From Candidatus Poribacteria bacterium (GTDB lineage: Bacteria > Poribacteria > WGA-4E > WGA-3G), in NCBI GenBank assembly GCA_028818705.1, contig JAPPNJ010000029.1:1-64000 (forward strand): 64,000 bases of DNA. Direction: 5' to 3'. The notes below the pieces were generated by a model, which worked only from the letters and a program-made list of their open reading frames with translations, ran no database searches and was not told the DNA's origin. Made by a program: the position numbers and the translations under genes. Below, piece by piece: positions 20,013-30,259 of this stretch (position 1 is its first letter; every line of letters starts with the position of its first letter).

Positions 20013-20144
20013 GATGTAAAGCAAAGACATATTTTGCCTATAAAGGCAAAATTCGGAAACCTCGCCAGCGATATGTATTTTACGGGAAAGTCGCGAGATG
20101 TAAAGGAAAGACAAATTGTGTTTTTATAACACAATTTGGAAATG
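20013..20144. repeat. Two copies of family 4 hairpin repeat (GATGTAAAGsAAAGACA-arm-loop-arm-GGAAA)
   Basis: attttgcc/ggcaaaat in copy 1 and aattgtgtt/aacacaatt in copy 2 with conserved flanks. Confidence 0.75.
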
Positions 20145-20152
20145 CTCCTACA

Positions 20153-20188
20153 AAAAAACAAGCCCCTTGAAGATGGGGCTTGTTTTTT
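20153..20188. terminator. Bidirectional rho-independent-type terminator
   Basis: AAAAAACAAGCCCC-TTGAAGAT-GGGGCTTGTTTTTT, perfect 14 bp arms. Confidence 0.88.
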
Positions 20189-20250
20189 CAAAAGAATTTA
20201 TTATTCAAATGCCTATAGCGGTAAAATTTGTTTTTATGCTTTTGGCGGAA

Positions 20251-20325
20251 TACCCCGGACGAGATTTGAACTCGTGTCGCCGCCGTGAAAGGGCGGTGTC
20301 CTTGGCCAGGCTAGACGACCGGGGC
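20251..20325 (-). tRNA. tRNA-Glu (anticodon TTC)
   Basis: Reverse complement GCCCCGGTCGTCTAGCCTGGCCAAGGACACCGCCCTTTCACGGCGGCGACACGAGTTCAAATCTCGTCCGGGGTA folds as cloverleaf; loop CTTTCAC. Confidence 0.93.
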
Positions 20326-20337
20326 TCGAAAAAGTGG

Positions 20338-20410
20338 TGAGCCGTACAGGAATCGAACCTGTGACCCACTGATTAAAAGTCAGTTGCTCTACCTGCTGAG
20401 CTAACGGCTC
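20338..20410 (-). tRNA. tRNA-Lys (anticodon TTT)
   Basis: GAGCCGTTAGCTCAGCAGGTAGAGCAACTGACTTTTAATCAGTGGGTCACAGGTTCGATTCCTGTACGGCTCA; loop CTTTTAA. Confidence 0.95.
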
Positions 20411-20554
20411 AAATTACCAACATTTAATGATACCATACTTTTGGGTGGATGTCAAATTAAAATGCAAGAACAGCGGGAACATAGAGTTTTCGGGTAAGCA
20501 GACCGCCAATGAAGGGCATCGGAGTTACAAACCCTTCCTACAGGCTGGCATTCC

Positions 20555-21874
<1,320 letters not shown>

Positions 21875-21880
21875 TTAATT

Positions 21881-22285
21881 CTAACGCTTGGAGAATTGGA
21901 AACGTGCGCGTGCGCCTTTTTGTCCGTATTTCTTCCGCTCGACCATTCTTGGATCGCGTGTCAAGAATCCTCCTTTTTTCAAGGAAGGCTTTAAGGATTC
22001 GTCGGCTTTGACGAGTGCGCGTGCGAGTCCGTGGGAGATTGCGCCTGCTTGTCCGGTGTTCCCGCCACCTTTTACGTTAACATGGATAGCGTATTCACCG
22101 ATCTTCTCGACATGCTCAATCGGACGTTTTGCCTCTTGCACGTGGTCAGAACGATCAAAGTAGTCTTCAATGGATTTCTTATTGACGATAATATTGCCTT
22201 CACTGCCTGGGATGATTCGGACGCGTGCGACGGATGTTTTACGTCTGCCGGTTCCCCAGAATTGTTCAATAGCCATATTGTTCAT
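21881..22285 (-). CDS. rpsI: 30S ribosomal protein S9
   Basis: [14 protein letters not shown]..., C-terminal [17 protein letters not shown]. Start may be the second ATG (22276). Confidence 0.97.
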   Translation of the reverse strand: MNNMAIEQFWGTGRRKTSVARVRIIPGSEGNIIVNKKSIEDYFDRSDHVQEAKRPIEHVEKIGEYAIHVNVKGGGNTGQAGAISHGLARALVKADESLKPSLKKGGFLTRDPRMVERKKYGQKGARARFQFSKR

Positions 22286-22432
22286 ACTCCATAATTATCA
22301 GTTATCGGTTCGCTTCGCTTTCGGTTTTCAGTTAAAGAGGATCTCTGGAACGATTTACCACTTCCTGGAGTGCTTCAAGTTGGGAAAATTGTTACAAACC
22401 GCTCTTAACTGACAACTGAAAACCGACAACCA

Positions 22433-22870
22433 TTAAAACGTTAAGGCTTCCGGTTCCTGTGCTTGGTGTGGGTGAGACGGTCCGGCGTAAACCTTGAGTC
22501 CCTTCATCAATTGTCTACCGAGGGAACTCTTGGGCAGCATCCCCTTGACGGCGTTGGTGATGATTGTCTCAGGCTTTAGATCCATCTGTTCATTAAAGGT
22601 TCGGTATTTATCGCCACCCGGGTAGCCACTATGCCTAAAATAAGTTTTCTGTTCCCTCTTATTACCTGTGACGACTACCTTCTCCGCATTCACAACAGCA
22701 ACGCGAAAACCTAAATCGGCATGCGGTGTGAACCGAGGATCGTGTTTTCCGCGAAGTACCAGTGCGATCTGCGAAGCCAAGCGTCCGAGCACCTGTCCAT
22801 CGGCGTCCACTACATACCATTTAATGTCTTTATCTGCTTTGGGAAAATAGGTTTTCGTTTTCAGTACCAT
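22433..22870 (-). CDS. rplM: 50S ribosomal protein L13
   Basis: WYVVDADGQVLGRLAS, VVNAEKVVVTGNK, GMLPKSSLGRQLMKGLKVYAG; ATG at 22870. Confidence 0.97.
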   Translation of the reverse strand: MVLKTKTYFPKADKDIKWYVVDADGQVLGRLASQIALVLRGKHDPRFTPHADLGFRVAVVNAEKVVVTGNKREQKTYFRHSGYPGGDKYRTFNEQMDLKPETIITNAVKGMLPKSSLGRQLMKGLKVYAGPSHPHQAQEPEALTF

Positions 22871-22887
22871 GACTTCCTGTCCCTTCA

Positions 22888-22930
22888 ACCAAATTGTGCT
22901 ATTACAGCGCAATTTATCTTTTTCTTTGCA
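22888..22930. repeat. Family 4 hairpin repeat, inverted copy
   Basis: Reverse complement GCAAAGAAAAAGATAAATTGCGCT-gtaat-AGCACAATTTGG matches the 20.1 kb copies. Confidence 0.6.
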
Positions 22931-23149
22931 AACCTGTTTAGGGTTTGTCGTTCGCGTGTACGCCCTTCAATAGGGGGTGTTTGTACAATTGTGGACACAA
23001 CCAAACAATATTATATCATGGAGGAGAGGGTTTGTCAAATTTTTTACTACAAGTCTGGGAGGGTTTGGTTGTTGGCGAGTCAAGGTAGATGAGATGGACG
23101 TGTTAGCCGTCCATCTCATTCGGATTTCAGGGTGTTGCTGGGTTTAGAC

Positions 23150-23485
23150 TTAGGTATGCTTCAAATTTATCAGATTACTCAGATTTAAGAATTCTTTCAT
23201 CTGTTCTAAGGCATCTTCATCGGTTTTATCTGGATCTGTGTAATCTTCCGTGGAATTGCTCTGGATACATCTGACCCGCTTTAAAGCCAGTTTGCTTTCT
23301 CTGTAAACTTCTATATTTGTGGCAACTCCAATTAGATCGGGGGCGCCTGGAAGGGACATCAGATGTTCGAAAATTATTCCTACTTGTAAGGGTGTTCCAG
23401 TTAATTTAGTGCCGCTGAGCATAACGGATTTCCCTGTTTCAGGATCGGTTAATCGTCCTGACAGTATTAGCGTGACTTCTTTCAC
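23150..23485 (-). CDS. Hypothetical protein
   Basis: 111 aa ORF with acidic C-terminal half; no family recognised. Confidence 0.5.
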   Translation of the reverse strand: MKEVTLILSGRLTDPETGKSVMLSGTKLTGTPLQVGIIFEHLMSLPGAPDLIGVATNIEVYRESKLALKRVRCIQSNSTEDYTDPDKTDEDALEQMKEFLNLSNLINLKHT

Positions 23486-23775
23486 GATTCACCTCTGCTG
23501 ATGATAAATTAGGTATTGCTCATTACACGCAGCGCAGACGGGGCTGCGAATCTCGCGAAATTGTACTTGGATGTATGACCGTGGAGCACGGCGGTATTGC
23601 GCTGTACTCAACAAATAATATTAGGATATTGACGTAAATTAGCATTTACGAACATGAATAAGAGAGAATGTTAATTACGTCTAAAACATGGTGGCGCGTG
23701 GATAGAATATGCTACTTTCATATAATCGTATCTATGCCAGAAAATTGTTACATGCCAAATGCTATCGATATAATA

Positions 23776-24055
23776 TATGGTAGATTTTGGAATTACTTTT
23801 ACATCATGGATCGGAAATAGAAGAAGTCGGGATTTGGAAGAATCATAATCAACGGTATGAATGCTCTATAGCATTCAAAATCATAATCAACGGTATGAAG
23901 CCCCTATGGGCTTCACCGGGTATCTATGCCTAATCAACGGTATGAAGCCCGTGTGGGCTTCACCGGGCATAGACCGGGGTATGAATGCCTTAGGGCATTC
24001 CCCGCCTCCTACAGAAGGACTACTGGAATGTAAATGTATTTTCACAATTCACCAT
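23776..24055. repeat. MITE-like repeat with imperfect terminal inverted repeats, carrying nested family 1 hairpins
   Basis: Left TATGGTAGATTTTGGAATTACTTTTACAT; right AAATGTATTTTCACAATTCACCATA. Confidence 0.65.
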
Positions 24056-24298
24056 AATAACATAATTATGATAAACTTTTTAAATAAAAAAAGCAATTTT
24101 TTCTGTTTTTTTATTTAAAAAGTATATATGTTATAGGCAAAAAACGCGGTTTTTTATCAAATTATGTGGTTTTGTCTGATTAAGAGTTGTCAGTTATCGA
24201 TAGTCAGCGCAATTTTTTCGTATTTTTTGCGATGTCGATTGCTTTTGTGTTATACTATAAAGGGTTTATGCAGACTATAATAGACATGGATTCACATA

Positions 24299-25492
24299 AT
24301 GCGAATTATTCTTTATACAGGTAAAGGTGGTGTTGGTAAAACAACTATTGCCGCTGCGACGGGTATCAAACTCGCTGCACTCGGCTACAAAACTATTGTC
24401 ATCTCACTCGACGTGGCGCATTCCCTCCGTGATGCCTTTGATAATCACGAAAAGTTAGTCCACCAGCACGAAGAGAAGCAAATTCAGATTAAAGAGAATC
24501 TCTGGATACAGGAGATTAACGTTCAAGAAGCGATAGTCGAATACTGGGACGATGTGTACAATTACATCCGTTCGTTGCTCAATCGTTCGGGGCTTGATAA
24601 TCTCGTTGCGGAAGAGATAGCGGTGTTTCCGGGGATGGAAGAGATTTGCGCGCTTCTCTATGTCAACCAATATGTCCGCGAGAAACGTTACGATGTGATT
24701 ATCTTGGACTGTGCGCCGACAGGGGAGTCGCTCCGATTTGTCAGTATTCCGACAACGCTGGAGTGGTACATGAACCACATTTTCAAATTAGAGCGTAATC
24801 TGGCGAAAGTTGCGGGGCCAGTGATTGAACGGGTGAGTTCGGTCCCAATTCCGAAGGACAACTATTTCCAGAACATCCAAGATCTTTTCGATAAATTGGA
24901 GGGGATCGACGATGTGCTAACGGATCCGAAAATCACGACTGTCCGTTTGGTGACGAATCCAGAGAAGATTGTTATCAAAGAGACGCAACGGGCATTTATG
25001 TATTTTTGCCTTTATGGGCTCTGTATTGACGCTATCATTATTAATCGCGTCTTTCCCGATGGAGTTGATGCGACATACTTTGAAGCTTGGAAACAGACAC
25101 AACAGCATTACATTAAAGAGGCAGTGAACTATTTTTCAGACGTACCGATCTGGAAGGTTAATCTTTTTGCTGAAGAAATTGTGGGTGAACACGGACTACA
25201 CCAGTTAGCAGATGTCCTCTATGCAGAGATTGATCCAGCAGATCGATTTTCTAACGATAGCCCGTATCAATTCCGAAAAACAGCCGATGCCTATCAATTA
25301 TCCATGCGTCTCCCGTTTTTAAGCAAAGAGGAAATTGGACTCACGAAACATGGCGATGAATTGATTGTCACGGTGGGTAATTTCAAGCAGCACGTTGCAT
25401 TGCCGCGGAGTCTCTCAAATAAAAGAACAACTGGGGCGAAATTGACTGGTGATCGGCTCGTGATTAAGTTTCAGGGAGAGCGCAGCGGATAA
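24299..25492 (+). CDS. ArsA/GET3-family ATPase with C-terminal HSP20-like domain
   Basis: YTGKGGVGKTTIAAATG, SLDVAHSLRDAF, LDCAPTGESLR; C-terminal YQLSMRLPFLSKEEIGLTKHGDELIVTVG. Confidence 0.88.
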   Translation: MRIILYTGKGGVGKTTIAAATGIKLAALGYKTIVISLDVAHSLRDAFDNHEKLVHQHEEKQIQIKENLWIQEINVQEAIVEYWDDVYNYIRSLLNRSGLDNLVAEEIAVFPGMEEICALLYVNQYVREKRYDVIILDCAPTGESLRFVSIPTTLEWYMNHIFKLERNLAKVAGPVIERVSSVPIPKDNYFQNIQDLFDKLEGIDDVLTDPKITTVRLVTNPEKIVIKETQRAFMYFCLYGLCIDAIIINRVFPDGVDATYFEAWKQTQQHYIKEAVNYFSDVPIWKVNLFAEEIVGEHGLHQLADVLYAEIDPADRFSNDSPYQFRKTADAYQLSMRLPFLSKEEIGLTKHGDELIVTVGNFKQHVALPRSLSNKRTTGAKLTGDRLVIKFQGERSG

Positions 25493-25510
25493 AAATATAT
25501 TGAGATACGT

Positions 25511-26260
25511 ATGGGAAGCAAGACGGACAAAGCGGTTTTTACTGTAACAGGAACAACACTTTTAACGTTTTTAATAGTAAGCCGCGTTGGCAGTATCTGG
25601 ATTCTTTATCCAAATGTGTTGATTGCGGTTGTTTTGTTTATCTATTGTATCCGGCAAATTGACATAGATGGGTCCCTGCTCTCAAACAGTTCCGTTTTTG
25701 GTATTGCGGTGACCCTAACGTACGTGCCGATGGACTGGCTGTTCTCTCGGAAAGCGCATCTGATCTTTTATCTGCGTCCAGATTTTCTGGCGAATGTGAC
25801 GACACCCATTGGGATAATCCTCAGTTGGTTGGTGTTCGCAACACTGGCAGCTTACTGTTATCAGCGGCTCGTGATGGTTTTCCGAGTCCGTTTTACTGAT
25901 GAATCTCAGGGTTCACGGATAGGTTTCGTGAGCATAGGTGTGCTGGCGGGGGGTGTCACGGGTATCGGTGCAGCACTTGGAAGTATCATTATTTACGGGC
26001 TTGGCGCAGTGCATTTGTGGGAATGGAATGCAGTCCAGGTGGATCGGATGCCGCAGATTGCGACGGTCCCGGCTTTTGTGCCTTTGAGTTTTCTATTGAC
26101 CTTCCTGTTGTGTCCGTACTTTTTTGGCGTGACTGGCAAGGCAAAAGGGACTACAGGAATTCGTGGAAGTCAACATGCCGGTGTAGCTGGCATAAGATGT
26201 GGCATCTTTATGGGAGCGTTTCAATTTTTCAGCTTTCTTCTGTTTTATGTCTGGAAGTAG
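25511..26260 (+). CDS. Multi-pass membrane protein, unknown function
   Basis: 249 aa ORF with several hydrophobic segments, 19 nt downstream of the ArsA-like gene. Confidence 0.7.
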   Translation: MGSKTDKAVFTVTGTTLLTFLIVSRVGSIWILYPNVLIAVVLFIYCIRQIDIDGSLLSNSSVFGIAVTLTYVPMDWLFSRKAHLIFYLRPDFLANVTTPIGIILSWLVFATLAAYCYQRLVMVFRVRFTDESQGSRIGFVSIGVLAGGVTGIGAALGSIIIYGLGAVHLWEWNAVQVDRMPQIATVPAFVPLSFLLTFLLCPYFFGVTGKAKGTTGIRGSQHAGVAGIRCGIFMGAFQFFSFLLFYVWK

Positions 26261-26349
26261 ATGCGTGATTTCATGTGTTGAAAACCGTGAAGAATTTGTC
26301 CCAATTAATCTTTAATAAAAATTAAATCGTCTATCCTAATAGGAGCGTT

Positions 26350-26467
26350 TATGGTAAATTTTTAGAATTACCTTTACATTACACATTGGCAGGCATCAGT
26401 CGGGATTAGGAAATCCCTCCTACAAAAGAGTTACAGAAGGGTCAATGTATTTTCATAATTCACCATA
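26350..26467. repeat. MITE-like repeat, uninterrupted copy
   Basis: TATGGTAAATTTTTAGAATTACCTTTACATT ... AATGTATTTTCATAATTCACCATA. Confidence 0.7.
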
Positions 26468-26498
26468 ATAATTATTACAGAAAAGGAAAGTAACAAGG

Positions 26499-27035
26499 AT
26501 GCGAATTCGCTCGACAACGATTTTAGCCGTTCGCCGCGACGCGGAGATAGCTATAGGCGGTGATGGCCAAGTGACTTTAGGCGATACAGCGATTAAACAC
26601 GGTGCACGAAAGATTCGTAAAATTCACGACGATAGGGTATTAATTGGTTTCGCGGGTTCCGCATCGGACGCAATCACCTTGTATGAAAATTTGGAGAAGA
26701 AGTTGCAACAGTATCGTGGGAATCTTCAGAAATCAGCAGTGGAACTCGCACGCGAGTGGCGGAGCGATAGGATACTGAGACAAGTAGATGCACTGATGAT
26801 TGCTATAGATGCCAACGATGGCTATCTGATTTCAGGGAATGGCGATGTGATTGCTCCGGACGACGATGTTCTTGCCATCGGTTCGGGTGCACCTATTGCC
26901 CTTGCAGCAGCGAAGGTTCTGATCAAACATTCGGACCTGACAGCCAAAGAGGTGATTTCAGAAGCACTTCAACTGACCAGCGAGATTTGCATTTATACGA
27001 ACGATCAAATTGAAATTGACACTATAGAGAAATAG
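26499..27035 (+). CDS. hslV: ATP-dependent protease peptidase subunit HslV
   Basis: STTILAVRRDAEIAIGGDGQVTLGDTAIKHGARKIRKI; adjacent hslU. Confidence 0.96.
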   Translation: MRIRSTTILAVRRDAEIAIGGDGQVTLGDTAIKHGARKIRKIHDDRVLIGFAGSASDAITLYENLEKKLQQYRGNLQKSAVELAREWRSDRILRQVDALMIAIDANDGYLISGNGDVIAPDDDVLAIGSGAPIALAAAKVLIKHSDLTAKEVISEALQLTSEICIYTNDQIEIDTIEK

Positions 27036-27216
27036 CAAATCGCTTATCGCAAATAGCAGATAGCAAATCGCTTATCGTGTGTCGTCCATCGCGAAGAGTG
27101 AGTAGCGAATAGCTAATTGCGAATTGCGAAAAGTGAGCGGAGCGAACGATCTAATTGCTAACAGCGAACAGGGTTATAAGATAACTGATAGGCTTGATAA
27201 TTTTTGGAGGTTACCC

Positions 27217-28704
27217 TTGGAGAAATCGCATATAAAGAATGAAAAGAGTACTTTAGCGGATGCGCTTACACCACAGCAGATCGTTGCGGAGTTGGATAAG
27301 TATATTATTGGTCAGTTTGAGGCGAAACGTTCTGTTGCTATTGCCCTGCGGAACCGCGCCCGTCGGCAGATGTTAGCGGAGGACATGCAGGATGAGGTCG
27401 CACCGAAGAACATTATTATGATAGGTTCGACGGGTGTTGGCAAGACCGAGATTGCCAGAAGACTTGCGCGTCTGGTTGAGGCTCCTTTCATCAAGGTAGA
27501 AGCGTCGAAGTATACGGAGATCGGTTACGTTGGTCGTGATGTTGAATCGATGATTCGGGATCTAACAGAAACGGCTATTGGTCGTGTGAAGACTGAACAG
27601 ACGGATGCGGTAGAAGAGAAGGCACGAGAAGCGACGGAGGAACGTCTGCTCGATTACATTTTCCCGGTGCCACGTTCGTTGCAGCAGCGGCCGCGTTTAC
27701 AAGACGATACTCTTGACGAACCAGAGGAGGAGGAGGATGATGATCTTCTTCAACTTCCATTCGACCTTGGACCCGATCCCGAAGTAGAGGCAGAAGAGAC
27801 ACGAGAGAAAGAGCGTGACCGTTATCTGAAGACGCGGGAAAGATTTAGAGATTGGCTTCGTGAGGGGAGGCTTGAGGATAAACCTGTTGAAATTAATGTC
27901 AAGCATCAGAACATGCCGTTTGTGGAGATCTTCTCGCCAAGTGGTATTGAGGAGATGGACATCAATTTTAAGGACATGTTCAACAACATTCTACCGAGTC
28001 AGACGAAGAAACGTCGGGTGCCGGTGTCCGAGGCGCGCACAATCCTGATGCAAGAGGAAGCAGAAAAACTGATTGATATGGATGCGGTCATCGGTGAAGC
28101 GATTCTACGCGTTGAAAATTCGGGTATCGTGTTTTTGGATGAGATTGACAAGATTGCGGGTAGAGAGTCTCGGCACGGACCGGATGTCTCTCGCGAGGGT
28201 GTGCAGCGTGATATTCTTCCAATCGTCGAAGGTAGCACAGTGATGACGAAATATGGTGCGGTTCGGACTCACCATATTCTTTTCATCGCAGCAGGTGCGT
28301 TTCATGTGTCGAGTCCGTCAGACCTTATCCCAGAATTACAAGGACGTTTTCCGATTCGCGTGGAGTTGAAAAGCCTAAACAAAAATGATTTCAAATCTAT
28401 TTTGACGGAGCCGAAGAATGCGTTGGTGAAACAGTATGCGGCGCTGCTTCAGACGGAAGGGATAGAAGCCGAGATCACAGATGATGCGATAGACGAGATT
28501 GCTGCGCTTGCGTTTCAGGTGAATGAATCGGTTGAGGATATCGGTGCACGTCGACTCCATACGATTATGGAAAAACTTTTCGAGAACCTGTTTTTCGATG
28601 CGCCTGATCTTGATAAAAAAAGTATCACGATAGATGCAGCGTACGTCAGGTCAGAGTTATCAGAGATTGTGAAAGATCAGGATTTAAGTCGATATATCCT
28701 TTAA
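27217..28704 (+). CDS. hslU: ATP-dependent protease ATPase subunit HslU
   Basis: [62 protein letters not shown] at 27217 has GGAGG 6 nt upstream; tracked TTG start at 27124 lies in repeat DNA. Confidence 0.95.
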   Translation: MEKSHIKNEKSTLADALTPQQIVAELDKYIIGQFEAKRSVAIALRNRARRQMLAEDMQDEVAPKNIIMIGSTGVGKTEIARRLARLVEAPFIKVEASKYTEIGYVGRDVESMIRDLTETAIGRVKTEQTDAVEEKAREATEERLLDYIFPVPRSLQQRPRLQDDTLDEPEEEEDDDLLQLPFDLGPDPEVEAEETREKERDRYLKTRERFRDWLREGRLEDKPVEINVKHQNMPFVEIFSPSGIEEMDINFKDMFNNILPSQTKKRRVPVSEARTILMQEEAEKLIDMDAVIGEAILRVENSGIVFLDEIDKIAGRESRHGPDVSREGVQRDILPIVEGSTVMTKYGAVRTHHILFIAAGAFHVSSPSDLIPELQGRFPIRVELKSLNKNDFKSILTEPKNALVKQYAALLQTEGIEAEITDDAIDEIAALAFQVNESVEDIGARRLHTIMEKLFENLFFDAPDLDKKSITIDAAYVRSELSEIVKDQDLSRYIL

Positions 28705-28936
28705 TAGTTGTCAGTCGTTAGTACGGATTACTGCGTAATCCTTTCAGTTATCAGTATAGAGACTTTGCGGAATTCAAGTATATCGTCCTGCTTCAAGGCT
28801 TAACTGATAACCGATAACTGGTAATAGTTGTCAGTCGTTAGTACGGATTACTGCGTAATCCTTTCGGTTATCAGTACAGAAACTTTGCGAAATTCAAGTA
28901 TATCGTCCTGCTTCAAGGCTTAACTGATAACTCATA
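28705..28936. repeat. Tandem duplication, 120 bp period
   Basis: tagttgtcagtcgttagtacggattactgcgtaatccttt...cgtcctgcttcaaggcttaactgataac starts at 28705 and 28825 with a few substitutions. Confidence 0.95.
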
Positions 28937-30202
28937 ATGGCACGCACATTTCACCTTTTTACCCTTCTATTTATTTATAGCTTGTTCCTATCCAAGGGCT
29001 TCGCACAAAATACAGTGCAGTGGCACCTGCCTGATAGTGACAAAGCACCCCTCGGTTCAACAGCAATAAACGCTCTAACTTTTTCTGCTGATGGCTCACA
29101 ACTCGCTGTCGCAAGCGGAAATGGTATTGCGTTATACGATACCTACACTGGAGAGGTACTAACGCTGCTTCCTCTGCTGATGGCTGATGTAACAGCATTG
29201 GCACTCTCACCTGCCAGAGAGGAAGATGGTGAGCAAACAATCGCGAGTGCGGGTGAAGATGCGACCGTCCGTCTTTGGGATGCCCGCACCGGTGAACACG
29301 GGGCGGATTTCATAGGACACACCGACCCGGTTGTATCTTTAAAATTCTCATCAGATGGTAACACCCTTGCTAGCGGTAGTTTCAAAGAGATTCGTTTGTG
29401 GAACTTAACCTTGGGTGAGGTGTCCCGTACCACAGTTCTTCAGGGGCACCGGGATATGGTTACCACGTTGGCATTCTCACCGGACAGCAAGACCCTTGCC
29501 AGCACCAGTTTTTATGGCACAATTTTGTTGTGGGATGTAGAAACGGGTCGGCTCCGCTATAGTCTCCCTGCACATACAGGTTCGATCCAAACGCTCGCCT
29601 TTTCTCCTGATAATGAAATTTTAGCAAGCGGTGGCTATTGGAACCCGGATGCTGAGAGTACAATCTCCCTATGGAGTCCACACACCGGTCAACTGCTTGC
29701 AACCTTTGAAGATCATACTGCGCCCGTTTTTGCTTTAGCATTCTCACCGGATATTCAAGGTGTTTATGGTAGGACACTCGCCAGTGCGGGTTGGGCTAAC
29801 GCAATTCATATCTGGAATCCATACACTGGAGCATTACGGACAATTTTTGAGGGTGATGCCGCCCCGGTTATTGCGTTGGCGTTCCTATCGGATACGCACG
29901 GTAATTATAGCGAAGCGTTTGCGAGTGTGAGTCTCGACGGCACAATCGAAGTGCGGTCTCTGGAGCCTGTGGAAACCTCAAACCAACAGCGGAATGCGCG
30001 TGTGGCAAATGTAATACAAGGAATGAATTTAGTCTATTCCCAGACTAAATCCCGTGGAGATGTTAACAGTGATGGTGTTGTGAACATCTTGGATCTGACT
30101 TTTGTTGCCTCACGTTTTGGAGAGAATTCGCCGGATCTTAATGGTGATGGTATTGTCAACATTTTGGATTTGATTCTCGTTGCACAGGATATTGGAAAAT
30201 AA
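28937..30202 (+). CDS. Secreted WD40-repeat protein with C-terminal type I dockerin-like module
   Basis: Signal peptide; repeated LAFSPDxxxLAS...LWD; DVNSDGVVNILDLTFVASRFGENSPDLNGDGIVNILDLILVAQDIG. Confidence 0.93.
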   Translation: MARTFHLFTLLFIYSLFLSKGFAQNTVQWHLPDSDKAPLGSTAINALTFSADGSQLAVASGNGIALYDTYTGEVLTLLPLLMADVTALALSPAREEDGEQTIASAGEDATVRLWDARTGEHGADFIGHTDPVVSLKFSSDGNTLASGSFKEIRLWNLTLGEVSRTTVLQGHRDMVTTLAFSPDSKTLASTSFYGTILLWDVETGRLRYSLPAHTGSIQTLAFSPDNEILASGGYWNPDAESTISLWSPHTGQLLATFEDHTAPVFALAFSPDIQGVYGRTLASAGWANAIHIWNPYTGALRTIFEGDAAPVIALAFLSDTHGNYSEAFASVSLDGTIEVRSLEPVETSNQQRNARVANVIQGMNLVYSQTKSRGDVNSDGVVNILDLTFVASRFGENSPDLNGDGIVNILDLILVAQDIGK

Positions 30203-30259
30203 AAGCTGCATCTCCCACGACCAGTAGACTCACCATGTTTTCTAAGGAGGTAACGAGCC

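Noticed and set aside
19994-20191. Upstream extension of the carboxypeptidase-regulatory ORF to 20191
   Set aside because: The extension translates a terminator and two repeat hairpins; a signal peptide starts at 19993.
23861-24118. ORF 23861..24118 (+)
   Set aside because: It is a translation of the nested hairpin repeats.
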